Shown one piece after another: positions 1 to 5,300 of a stretch of DNA of 5,300 bases. The notes beneath the pieces are model-generated. The model saw only the letters and a list, made by a program, of their open reading frames with translations, was not told the DNA's origin and made no database searches. Location: contig DOXE01000319.1 in assembly GCA_003519205.1 (NCBI GenBank), positions 842 to 6,141 of the forward strand, written 5' to 3'. The stretch comes from Chloroflexota bacterium. Lineage in GTDB: Bacteria > Chloroflexota > Anaerolineae > Promineifilales > Promineifilaceae. The stretch's first letter is position 1, and each line of letters begins with the position of its first letter. The translations under genes and the position numbers were made by a program.

Positions 1-429
1 ATCTTCTGCCAATGCTCTCTTTTATGGATGGCTCCGATTGAAACAACTATTTTGGAGATTAATCGAGTGCTGGCCCCTGCTGGCAACCTGGTGGTCCTCG
101 AACCCGACTATGAAGGCTTAATCGAATGGCCTGACATGATTGCTACACGACATTTATGGCTTACTGCTCTCAATAGATCAGCCGCTGACCCGGCAATCGG
201 CCGTAAATTACCTGTTTTTCTAGCAAATGCCGGCTTTGAAGTGAGTACCTACCTGCTCGACCGGATTGACGCTCCCTCTCCATTACGCTTCGAATTCCTG
301 ATGGACCTTCCGCTGACTGGCGCTGAAAACGATGAACTACACGAAATCATAGCGAGATCCGATAATTTAGGTCCAACTCAACAGATTGCCCACCTACCCT
401 TTTTTCTGATCGTGGCAACAAAGAGGTAA
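1..429 (+). CDS. Class I SAM-dependent methyltransferase, C-terminal part (5' end outside window)
   Basis: The reading frame is open from base 1 and ends at TAA 427-429, giving 142 residues of a longer protein. The first in-frame ATG (base 28) is internal: the residues before it (IFCQCSLLWM) fit the beta-4 strand of the Rossmann-like methyltransferase fold, in the usual form D-hydrophobic-xxQ-xLLW. This is followed by the post-motif segment RVLAPAGNLVVLEPDY, matching the 'RVL-PGG-L-EPD' beta-5 hallmark, although the usual second Gly pair is AG here. The C-terminal part (KLPVFLANAGFEV, then PFFLIVATKR) fits the closing beta-6/beta-7 strands of such enzymes. The SAM-binding GxGxG motif would lie upstream and cannot be seen. 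The substrate is unknown; the family methylates small molecules, lipids, quinones and others. It converges on the deacylase gene with a 61-bp gap in which I see no clear hairpin terminator. Confidence 0.85.
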   Translation: MFCQCSLLWMAPIETTILEINRVLAPAGNLVVLEPDYEGLIEWPDMIATRHLWLTALNRSAADPAIGRKLPVFLANAGFEVSTYLLDRIDAPSPLRFEFLMDLPLTGAENDELHEIIARSDNLGPTQQIAHLPFFLIVATKR

Positions 430-490
430 TCTGGTGCTTACAGGACTTATAGGAAAATATCAGCTTACCCTCGTTGATACATGCCAGTGG

Positions 491-961
491 TTAATCAGAA
501 GCATTAATCAAGCGCGCCTGCGTGATAACGATTAGATCGCGAACCGCTAGCTTCACCTGCAAACCTTTTTTTCCACCGCTGATAACTATCTGGTCGAAAG
601 ATTCGGCCGATTCGTCAAGATAGACTCCAAATCCACGGTTCAATAAGGCCAGGGTAGAGATCCCACCAACCTGTAAACCCGTTAACTCTTCCGCCTGGTT
701 GTGACCAGCCATCTTTACTTTTTTCTCGCCAATCTGCCTGGCAAACCTTTTCAAATTGAGTTGTCTATCGGCCGGGAGCATCACCAATAATGGCTTTCCC
801 GTTTCCCTAACCACGACCAGGGTTTTAAAAACCTGCTGGTGCGGTACACCAATTTCATCGGCGACCAAAGTGGCATCCCTTACAGTCGTATCATAGGTAA
901 ACACTTCATATGGTATATTTTTCGCATCCAGGGCACGCATCGCAATCGTTTTTGCTGTCAT
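491..961 (-). CDS. ybaK: YbaK/EbsC-family Cys-tRNA(Pro) deacylase
   Basis: This 156-residue protein has the normal full length for the YbaK/EbsC family, free-standing relatives of the prolyl-tRNA synthetase editing domain. Family members hydrolyse Cys-tRNA(Pro) in the cytoplasm, correcting mischarging by ProRS. Family marks in order: the N-terminal helix and strand with IPYEVFTYD (16-24), the active-site stretch VFKTLVVV with Lys46 at the position of the catalytic lysine of characterised YbaK, QLNLKRFARQIGEKKVKMA (67-85), VGGIS (98-102) and SGGKKGL (128-134). Two pocket positions differ from E. coli YbaK as I recall it: GGISP is GGIST, and the Asp after GGKRGL is Gln135. Exact amino-acid specificity (Cys or another) is therefore less certain than the fold. 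The start ATG is preceded by AGGA (968-971 on the plus strand) six bases upstream. The gene stands alone: convergent with the methyltransferase and divergent from the acyltransferase. Confidence 0.92.
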   Translation of the reverse strand: MTAKTIAMRALDAKNIPYEVFTYDTTVRDATLVADEIGVPHQQVFKTLVVVRETGKPLLVMLPADRQLNLKRFARQIGEKKVKMAGHNQAEELTGLQVGGISTLALLNRGFGVYLDESAESFDQIVISGGKKGLQVKLAVRDLIVITQARLINASD

Positions 962-1207
962 AACGGATCCTGTTTCCTACATTCGCTATTTCGTATCCCA
1001 TGATAATAATATAGGTGTCAAATACTGGAGTAGATTGCCCATGTAGTCGATCTGTCATCAGTCGAGTCATGTCGTTTCAAACCCACATCTTCATCAGCCA
1101 TCGTTCTTGCGGTAGAATATGCACATGGGCCATCAAGACAATATCCACACTCCCAGTAATAACTCGCAAATCTGCCAGGTTTTCTTTTTAACATAGGATA
1201 ACATGCC
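962..1207. other. Divergent intergenic region
   Basis: These 246 bases separate the divergent deacylase and acyltransferase genes and should hold both promoters. On the plus strand, AGGA at 1195-1198 sits nine bases before the acyltransferase ATG and is its likely ribosome site. No strong plus-strand promoter is evident; TAGAAT at 1113-1118 could be a -10 box but has only a poor -35 partner. An exact 8-bp inverted repeat, GCCCATGT at 1037-1044 and ACATGGGC at 1123-1130, has arms 78 bp apart. I cannot assign it a function and it could be chance. A minus-strand ORF crosses the region but has no ribosome site. Confidence 0.5.
992..1021 (-). promoter_or_regulatory. Possible sigma-70-like promoter of the deacylase gene
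   Basis: Reading the minus strand, a perfect TTGACA (plus-strand 1016-1021) is followed after 18 bases by GATACG (992-997), preceded by TGG, which resembles an extended -10 (TGn). The inferred transcription start would be about 24 bases before the ATG of the deacylase, leaving room for the AGGA ribosome site. The -10 match is weak (three of six), so the call rests mainly on the -35 box and the position. Confidence 0.35.
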
Positions 1208-2770
1208 ATGAAACGAACAAGAAACACCCGGATACCCCTTTCACCAGTCGATACTGCCTGGCTTAGAATGGAAGACCCGACGAATCTCATGATGATCACC
1301 GGCGTCTTTTTATTCGATCAGCCCCTGGATTTCGAGACCATCAAGCTGGTCATCGAACGAAAGATGCTGCGCTTTCGTCGATTTCGCCAGCGCGTCATCC
1401 AACCACGTCTGTCATTTCTGCCGCGCTATTGGATCGATGATCCCAGTTTTGATATCGATGCCCATCTTCATCGCATTGCCTTGCCGGCACCAGGCGATCA
1501 ATCGACACTAGAAGAGCTTGTCAACGATTTTATGAGCATGCCACTAGACTATTCAAAGCCTCTGTGGCAATTCCATCTCGTCGAAAACTTTGGGGAAGGG
1601 TGTGCCTTGCTATGCCGCCTCCATCACTGTATTGCCGACGGCATCGCCCTGATGCGCGTTCTCCTTAGCCTGACCGATGACCAACCAGACGAATGGCACG
1701 AAGAAGACTCGTGGATCGCAACGTCATCTGCAATCCACGATAAAGATAATATCCCATTAAAAGTAGGCCGCACTCATATGCCCAGGAATTCGCGTCACAA
1801 GTGGCTTCAGAAAAGCTTAAGAATGCTCACCGATCCTCCACGCACCGCCGAAGCGATGAAACTCGGGATAGATAGCTCAATTGCCCTGGCTCATCTACTA
1901 TTGCTAAGCCCCGATCCGGTGACACCTTACAAAGGAAAGCTGGGCGTCATGAAGCGATGCTCCTGGTCGCAGCCGATTGCTTTAAAAGATGTGAAGGCCG
2001 TCGGCCGGGTAACTAGGGGAACGATAAACGACGTGGTGTTAGCGGCAGTCAGCGGAGCGCTGGGTCGTTATCTCCGAACTCGAGGTGAGCCAACCGGTGG
2101 ATTGGATTTTCGAGCGGTGATTCCGGTCAATCTCCGTCCGCCAGAAGAACCTTTGAATTTGGGGAATGCCTTTGGACTCGTCTTTCTTTCTCTGCCAGTT
2201 GGCATTGACGATCCGTTGGACCGGCTGCTTGAGTTAAAAAACAGGATGGACAGTATTAAAGGAACGCCAGAGGCCATCGTTGCTTTTGGCATCCTAAATG
2301 CGATAGGAGTGGCACCGGCCGAGATTGAAGATGTGGTCGTCAACCTGTTTGGAACAAAAGCAACAACTGTTATAACGAATGTTCCCGGCCCAAAGGAAAT
2401 CCGCTATTTTGCCGGCCAGCCCATTAAAGGCCTCATGTTTTGGGTTCCCCAATCCGGCCGCCTAGGGCTGGGCGTGAGCATTTTGAGCTATGCTGGCGAA
2501 GTTCTCGTGGGAATGGCTACCGATGCCGGTTTAGTGCCCGATCCTGAATCCCTGGTGGAAGCTTTCCACACCGAGTTCGACGATCTAATGGACCTGGTAA
2601 GAATGGCCCGAGAGGCGGACGCTGAAGTCGAGGGCTCACTCGTGTCGGATGGCCAATGTCAAGGGCAGACGAGGAGTGGGAGGCGGTGTAAAAACCGAAC
2701 TTCAGGTGAAAATCGATATTGCCGAATTCATGATCCCCAACTAAAGGATGAACCGGCTTTGATCGACTGA
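1208..2770 (+). CDS. WS/DGAT-family O-acyltransferase (wax ester synthase / acyl-CoA:diacylglycerol acyltransferase) with C-terminal Cys/His motif
   Basis: The protein has 520 residues against about 450-500 for the family. Known members transfer the acyl group of acyl-CoA to fatty alcohols or diacylglycerol at the inner face of the membrane, making wax esters or triacylglycerol. Visible landmarks in order: PLSPVDTAW (11-19), PLDYSKPLW with PLW at 118-120, the catalytic HHCIADG at 139-145 (HHxxxDG; His140 and Asp144 expected to be essential), Asn274-Asp275 (the 'ND' motif), PVNLRP from 306, LGNAFG (318-323), NVPGP at 391-395 and the WS/DGAT C-terminal domain to about residue 463. Residues after this are an acidic linker and then Cys484-x9-Cys494-x10-Cys505-x2-His508, a short putative zinc-binding motif of the DUF5763-like type not usual in this family. 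The start at 1208 keeps the conserved N-terminus and has AGGA nine bases upstream; the next Met (21) would remove it. The 3' end overlaps the convergent DinB-like gene by 30 bp. Chain-length and acceptor preference cannot be read from the sequence. Confidence 0.94.
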   Translation: MKRTRNTRIPLSPVDTAWLRMEDPTNLMMITGVFLFDQPLDFETIKLVIERKMLRFRRFRQRVIQPRLSFLPRYWIDDPSFDIDAHLHRIALPAPGDQSTLEELVNDFMSMPLDYSKPLWQFHLVENFGEGCALLCRLHHCIADGIALMRVLLSLTDDQPDEWHEEDSWIATSSAIHDKDNIPLKVGRTHMPRNSRHKWLQKSLRMLTDPPRTAEAMKLGIDSSIALAHLLLLSPDPVTPYKGKLGVMKRCSWSQPIALKDVKAVGRVTRGTINDVVLAAVSGALGRYLRTRGEPTGGLDFRAVIPVNLRPPEEPLNLGNAFGLVFLSLPVGIDDPLDRLLELKNRMDSIKGTPEAIVAFGILNAIGVAPAEIEDVVVNLFGTKATTVITNVPGPKEIRYFAGQPIKGLMFWVPQSGRLGLGVSILSYAGEVLVGMATDAGLVPDPESLVEAFHTEFDDLMDLVRMAREADAEVEGSLVSDGQCQGQTRSGRRCKNRTSGENRYCRIHDPQLKDEPALID

Positions 2771-3361
2771 ACCAGCCGAGGAAATTATGTCCCCCCGGGC
2801 GGCCCAGGCTTGGCGGATAATTCCGGCGATGTGATCCAGATGGCTATCATCGTGTTGTAATCCATAAACAAATTGGACAATGGCATTAACCTCTTCGCCC
2901 GAGCGGCCGATGTATGTGTTGCTAAGATAAGGCTCATCTGGCCACATGTCTAAGCTGGCTAACCGCATGCGCCGGCTTTCCTCCAATCGATCCTGGCATT
3001 GTGTGATTGTAGTGATCCTCTGCCAGGGAATTTCGCTTCTGGAACGCCCCTTTCGGTGGGGAACTCCCCTGGCCAATTCCGCTGCCAATGCGGCCGATTC
3101 TTCGGATGAAGCCGTGGTATGGACGATAACATGCCCCAGAGTCCAAGGTAGATCGATATCCTCTTCTTTTTCGGCGGCCGGATCATAAGCCTCTGGATCT
3201 TCTGGGACGAATGTGACTTCGCCATCCACGCAATGGCTAATCATGTCTAACATTCTATCGACCATCTCGTCGGTCAAACGTCGCAAATCATTCACTGTGA
3301 GATCCGCAACCAACTGGCTCATCGTTATTTCACTCGTCTCTAGCAGGCTATAATCCAGCAT
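2741..3361 (-). CDS. DinB-like (four-helix bundle, putative metal-binding) protein
   Basis: The 206-residue protein resembles the DinB/YfiT-like superfamily, a four-helix bundle that usually binds a divalent metal through three histidines and includes thiol transferases and many uncharacterised proteins. The expected ligands are visible: His77 in LPWTLGHVIVH, and the HxxxH pair His170/His174 in LQHDDSHLDHI; His81 and His177 are further candidates. Between the first two helices there is an acidic loop (about 53-70), longer than in a minimal DinB domain. A middle helix carries RLEESRRMRLASLDMW. The protein is soluble, with no signal peptide. The ATG at 3361 is preferred over Met14 because a good ribosome site, AAGGTGAG, lies eight bases before it, whereas Met14 has only a poor one. 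The function is not predictable. It may share a transcript with the large surface-protein gene 45 bp upstream, and it overlaps the acyltransferase gene at its 3' end. Confidence 0.8.
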   Translation of the reverse strand: MLDYSLLETSEITMSQLVADLTVNDLRRLTDEMVDRMLDMISHCVDGEVTFVPEDPEAYDPAAEKEEDIDLPWTLGHVIVHTTASSEESAALAAELARGVPHRKGRSRSEIPWQRITTITQCQDRLEESRRMRLASLDMWPDEPYLSNTYIGRSGEEVNAIVQFVYGLQHDDSHLDHIAGIIRQAWAARGDIISSAGSVDQSRFIL

Positions 3362-3369
3362 TCAAGTTA

Positions 3370-3377
3370 CTCACCTT
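3370..3377 (-). promoter_or_regulatory. Ribosome binding site that fixes the start of the DinB-like gene
   Basis: On the minus strand AAGGTGAG is followed by eight bases and then the ATG at 3361. The alternative start, Met14, is preceded only by GAGTGAAATAACG. The site lies in the 45-bp gap after the stop of the surface-protein gene, so the DinB-like gene can be translated independently even if it is on a shared transcript. Confidence 0.65.
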
Positions 3378-3406
3378 CTTGTTACAAACAATGGTCCCGG
3401 CATTCA

Positions 3407-5300
3407 TCAAGGACAGATGGTATTTTGGATCGTCTGCCAGGTACTAGCATCATTGCTGATGGCTCCTTCCGGCCAAATACCTTGGCTTCCCGTATATTGA
3501 ACGATATTCATCATTCCAAATGGCAGGCCATTAAGCAGTTCGGGCATCTCATTTGGCGTATCGATCTGCATTTCGACGATCCATTGCTCGGCCGCTGGCT
3601 CACCCACCACTGCCTGCCAATTTCCGCTTTCATAGTTAGAGTCCCAATCGAGATTATCAACATTGGTGCCGGTTCCTGATCTGACCGTCAAAGTGCCATC
3701 TCGTGAAATCTGGAAAAAGCGGTCTGAGATATCCGGATCGCCAGCATTATTGTTGACATCAAAGTAGACTTTTAACGAATCAGTCAACGGATTATTCGTC
3801 GGATCGCTGATGAGATAGGCCAAATACAATTGGTCCCCGACCCAGGTCACATAGCCCTCGACTCGACGGGTTGGATCTTCATCCGGTGCGAAGGCAAAGA
3901 GGGGCTGGTTCCCCCACTCGGCAATATCAAAGACACCATCCAATGTAGGGGAGGTGTTGGAACAACCAAAGGCCGGAATGGGCGCTACTGTGGCATTTTG
4001 CGTTGGCGTTAGTGTCGCGGTCGGTGTGATCGTCGGCGTGTGCGTAGGAGTCTGGGTTGAGGTGGGCGTCGGTGTGGCCGTTGCTGTCGCCGTCTCTGAA
4101 GGCGATGGCGTGAACGTAGAAGTTGGCGTATTGGTAGTTGGTGCGGATGTCGCCGTACTTGTCGGCAATGTCGTTGTTGGCGTCGTGGTTGGTGGAGGAT
4201 CGAGCGGATCAAGTGGATTGGTACCATTTGCCACTTCAACGCCATCAGGTATTCCGTCTCCATCAGTGTCCGGATTGGTTGGATCGGTCTTATATGTACG
4301 AACCTCATCGCCATCCAACAATATATCTCCATCTGTATCGCGATTGAGTGGATTTGTGCCCCAGGTCAATACTTCCTCGCCATCTAAGAGACCATCGGTG
4401 TCCGTATCGGGATTATCCGGATCAGTACCAACTATCTCTTCTTGAGCATCACCGAGACCATCTCCATCCCGGTCCCCTTCCACGACCCCTACAGCTGTCT
4501 GAGTTGCAGCAATTGAGGTGGCCGAAAATGCCGCCGTTGCGGTACTACCGGTTACGGCCGTTGCGGTCTGGGCAACGGCTTCCTGGTCTACTTCCGTCGG
4601 CCGCGGTGCTGGCAGAAGGCGGTCGCGCCGGAAGACTAAAAACAAGGCCGACAAAACACATAAAAAGATAATGATAAACAAGGCTGCATAAATGATTCCG
4701 ATCGGAAGCAATGGAGCCGAAGTGGCCGTTCCTCTGACGGCGTGGCTGCTCCCGCTACTAGAAGTAACTTCAACTGCATACCGAATTTTTTCAGATTCAC
4801 CAAACCAGCCACGCCTGCGTGGCTCGAGCTGCATTTCGACGGCCGCTGTCTGGCCTGGTTTCAGACTTATCCGCCCACGTTCACCCGAAAACTGGATCTG
4901 GTTGCCTTCATCACGGCCAATAACGCTATATTCGGACACGGAATTACCTGTATTTCGAATTGTTACGCGAGCAACACCAGGCATCTGTATTTGTTGTGGG
5001 GTTAAGCCAACTTCAAAGGCCTGGTAGGCACCAAGAATTAGTGTGGCGTTTTCGCCGATCCTAGCCTCTGGATTCTGTTGGGAGCGCAACTCAATTCGAA
5101 AGCGTTGCCGGCCGGCTGGCATTTGAGTCTGGCGTGGTGGCTGAATTAATATCGGTATGCTGGCATTACCGCCAGCAGGTACCTGAACAAAACCTGGAGG
5201 TAAGACGATCCAATTGCTCGGTATGCCATGGACTCGAACAGTGACACTATCCGGCACAGACCCCCGGTTGATCACCTCAACCCGTAACTCTGCCCTTCTA
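3407..5300 (-). CDS. Large single-pass surface/envelope protein: Ig-like (NEW3-type) domains, membrane helix, TSP3-like calcium repeats, Thr/Pro linker, CBM9-like domain (N-terminus outside window)
   Basis: The frame is open to the right edge. The GTG at 5273-5275 is not a convincing start, because the codons upstream continue the same beta-strand (ELRVEVINRGSVPDS) and no stop occurs. Numbering from that GTG as residue 1 (622 residues to TGA 3407-3409): two Ig-like beta-sandwiches of the NEW3/COG1470 kind (to about 82, and 85-185), with typical phrases GIPSNW, PPRQTQMPAGRQRF and IRNTGN; a hydrophobic helix about 191-215 followed by FRRDR; an Ala/Thr spacer (234-263); four DxDxDGxxDxxE calcium-binding repeats (268-347); a Thr/Pro/Ser/Ala linker (361-432); and a CBM9-like beta-sandwich (438-621) opening with TLDGVFDIAEW and containing DSLKVYFDVNNN. 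Such C-terminal modules are normally extracellular and may bind glycans, but no ligand is shown. Cys438 and Cys621 bracket the last domain and may pair. Thr/Pro linkers of this sort are frequent in Chloroflexota surface proteins. It lies 45 bp upstream of the DinB-like gene. Confidence 0.85.
   Translation of the reverse strand, partial: RRAELRVEVINRGSVPDSVTVRVHGIPSNWIVLPPGFVQVPAGGNASIPILIQPPRQTQMPAGRQRFRIELRSQQNPEARIGENATLILGAYQAFEVGLTPQQIQMPGVARVTIRNTGNSVSEYSVIGRDEGNQIQFSGERGRISLKPGQTAAVEMQLEPRRRGWFGESEKIRYAVEVTSSSGSSHAVRGTATSAPLLPIGIIYAALFIIIFLCVLSALFLVFRRDRLLPAPRPTEVDQEAVAQTATAVTGSTATAAFSATSIAATQTAVGVVEGDRDGDGLGDAQEEIVGTDPDNPDTDTDGLLDGEEVLTWGTNPLNRDTDGDILLDGDEVRTYKTDPTNPDTDGDGIPDGVEVANGTNPLDPLDPPPTTTPTTTLPTSTATSAPTTNTPTSTFTPSPSETATATATPTPTSTQTPTHTPTITPTATLTPTQNATVAPIPAFGCSNTSPTLDGVFDIAEWGNQPLFAFAPDEDPTRRVEGYVTWVGDQLYLAYLISDPTNNPLTDSLKVYFDVNNNAGDPDISDRFFQISRDGTLTVRSGTGTNVDNLDWDSNYESGNWQAVVGEPAAEQWIVEMQIDTPNEMPELLNGLPFGMMNIVQYTGSQGIWPEGAISNDASTWQTIQNTICP
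3980..4195 (-). repeat. Thr/Pro-rich low-complexity linker
   Basis: Residues 361-432 of the surface protein are almost only Thr, Pro, Ser, Ala, Asn and Val, in irregular TPT/TAT runs. The DNA has matching low complexity, rich in G and T on the plus strand, and this explains the long antisense ORF seen there. It probably acts as an extended, perhaps glycosylated, spacer between the calcium repeats and the CBM9-like domain. Confidence 0.85.
4214..4474 (-). repeat. Four TSP3-like calcium-binding repeats (protein-level)
   Basis: Four copies of the acidic loop DxDxDGxxDxxE begin at residues 268, 290, 313 and 336 of the surface protein (numbered from the GTG at 5275), a period of 22-23 residues. 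They are separated by short connectors of the form GTNP/KTDP. Asp at positions 1, 3, 5 and 9 and Glu at position 12 are kept in all four; the third copy has Ile in place of the Gly at position 6. By family knowledge these loops bind calcium and form a rigid rod. The DNA copies have diverged, so this is an old repeat, not a recent tandem duplication. Confidence 0.85.
4631..4705 (-). other. Transmembrane helix of the surface protein
   Basis: This segment codes for about 25 almost wholly apolar residues (PIGIIYAALFIIIFLCVLSA then LFLVF), numbered 191-215 from the GTG at 5275. It is flanked on its C-terminal side by RRDR. It is the only membrane span in the visible part. The positive cluster after the helix would by the positive-inside rule place the C-terminal modules in the cytoplasm, which conflicts with their extracellular character. 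Confidence 0.85.

Noticed and set aside
28..30. ATG as start of the methyltransferase fragment
   Set aside because: The frame is open to base 1 and the preceding residues already belong to a conserved methyltransferase strand (FCQCSLLW), so this Met is internal and the gene is cut by the window.
430..490. Terminator between the convergent methyltransferase and deacylase genes
   Set aside because: I could not find a stable GC-rich stem followed by a T-run on either strand in this 61-bp gap.
1125..1196. Possible 23-codon leader peptide before the acyltransferase gene
   Set aside because: An ATG-to-TAG frame exists, but it has no ribosome site, no run of regulatory codons and no attenuator-like hairpins; it is compatible with chance.
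2068..2343. Minus-strand ORF inside the acyltransferase gene
   Set aside because: It lies wholly opposite conserved acyltransferase motifs (PVNLRP, GNAFG), and its low-complexity Ser/Arg-rich product looks like a shadow.
2934..3225. Several overlapping ORFs on both strands inside the DinB-like gene
   Set aside because: All are contained in the DinB-like coding region, whose own frame shows the histidine motifs and a good ribosome site.
4009..4332. Minus-strand Arg/His/Gln-rich ORF within the surface-protein gene
   Set aside because: It is a frame-shifted reading of the Thr/Pro linker and the calcium repeats, with biased composition and no coherent domain.
3954..4445. Plus-strand Val/Gly-rich ORF
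   Set aside because: It is the antisense reflection of the Thr/Pro linker and calcium repeats on the minus strand: the complement of ACC/ACG/ACT codons reads as Gly/Val-rich in this frame. No family resemblance or ribosome site is visible.
3980..4480. CRISPR-like or recent tandem DNA repeat
   Set aside because: The periodicity is at protein level (22-23-residue calcium loops and a TP-rich linker); DNA copies are degenerate and there are no unique spacers.
4138..5027. Plus-strand ORFs opposite the surface-protein gene
   Set aside because: They are antisense to the Ig-like, membrane and calcium-repeat regions and have no recognisable domains.
5273..5275. GTG as start of the surface protein
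   Set aside because: In-frame codons continue upstream to the edge with a fitting beta-strand (ELRVEV), and there is no signal peptide after the GTG. The gene is taken as truncated by the window.

Overview
The window looks like an ordinary chromosomal stretch of a bacterium, most likely a Chloroflexota member of the Anaerolineae/Caldilineae type. This is an inference. It rests on roughly 50 % GC, on the large protein built from Ig-like repeats, one membrane helix, Ala/Thr and Thr/Pro spacers, type-3 thrombospondin-like calcium repeats and a CBM9-like end, and on the mix of neighbours. No rRNA, tRNA, mobile element, CRISPR array or phage gene is visible.

Layout, left to right. (1) Bases 1-429 (+) are the C-terminal part of a class I SAM-dependent methyltransferase whose start lies outside the window. 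(2) Bases 491-961 (-) are a YbaK/EbsC-family Cys-tRNA(Pro) deacylase, convergent with the methyltransferase. (3) Bases 962-1207 are a 246-bp divergent intergenic region with a possible promoter for the deacylase and a doubtful small ORF. (4) Bases 1208-2770 (+) are a WS/DGAT acyltransferase (wax ester synthase/diacylglycerol acyltransferase) with an unusual C-terminal Cys/His mini-motif. (5) Bases 2741-3361 (-) are a DinB-like putative metal-binding protein that overlaps the acyltransferase tail to tail by 30 bp. (6) Bases 3407-5300 (-) are a large single-pass surface or envelope protein, cut by the right edge. It reads toward the DinB gene and is separated from it by 45 bp, so the two may be co-transcribed.

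The genes do not form an obvious pathway: methyl transfer, tRNA proofreading, storage-lipid synthesis, a DinB-fold protein and a surface protein look like independent functions. I found no convincing evidence of a new multi-gene system. The most notable points are the Cys/His motif fused to the acyltransferase, the architecture and uncertain topology of the surface protein, and a roughly ten-fold excess of the palindrome CGGCCG across the genes and in all three codon frames.
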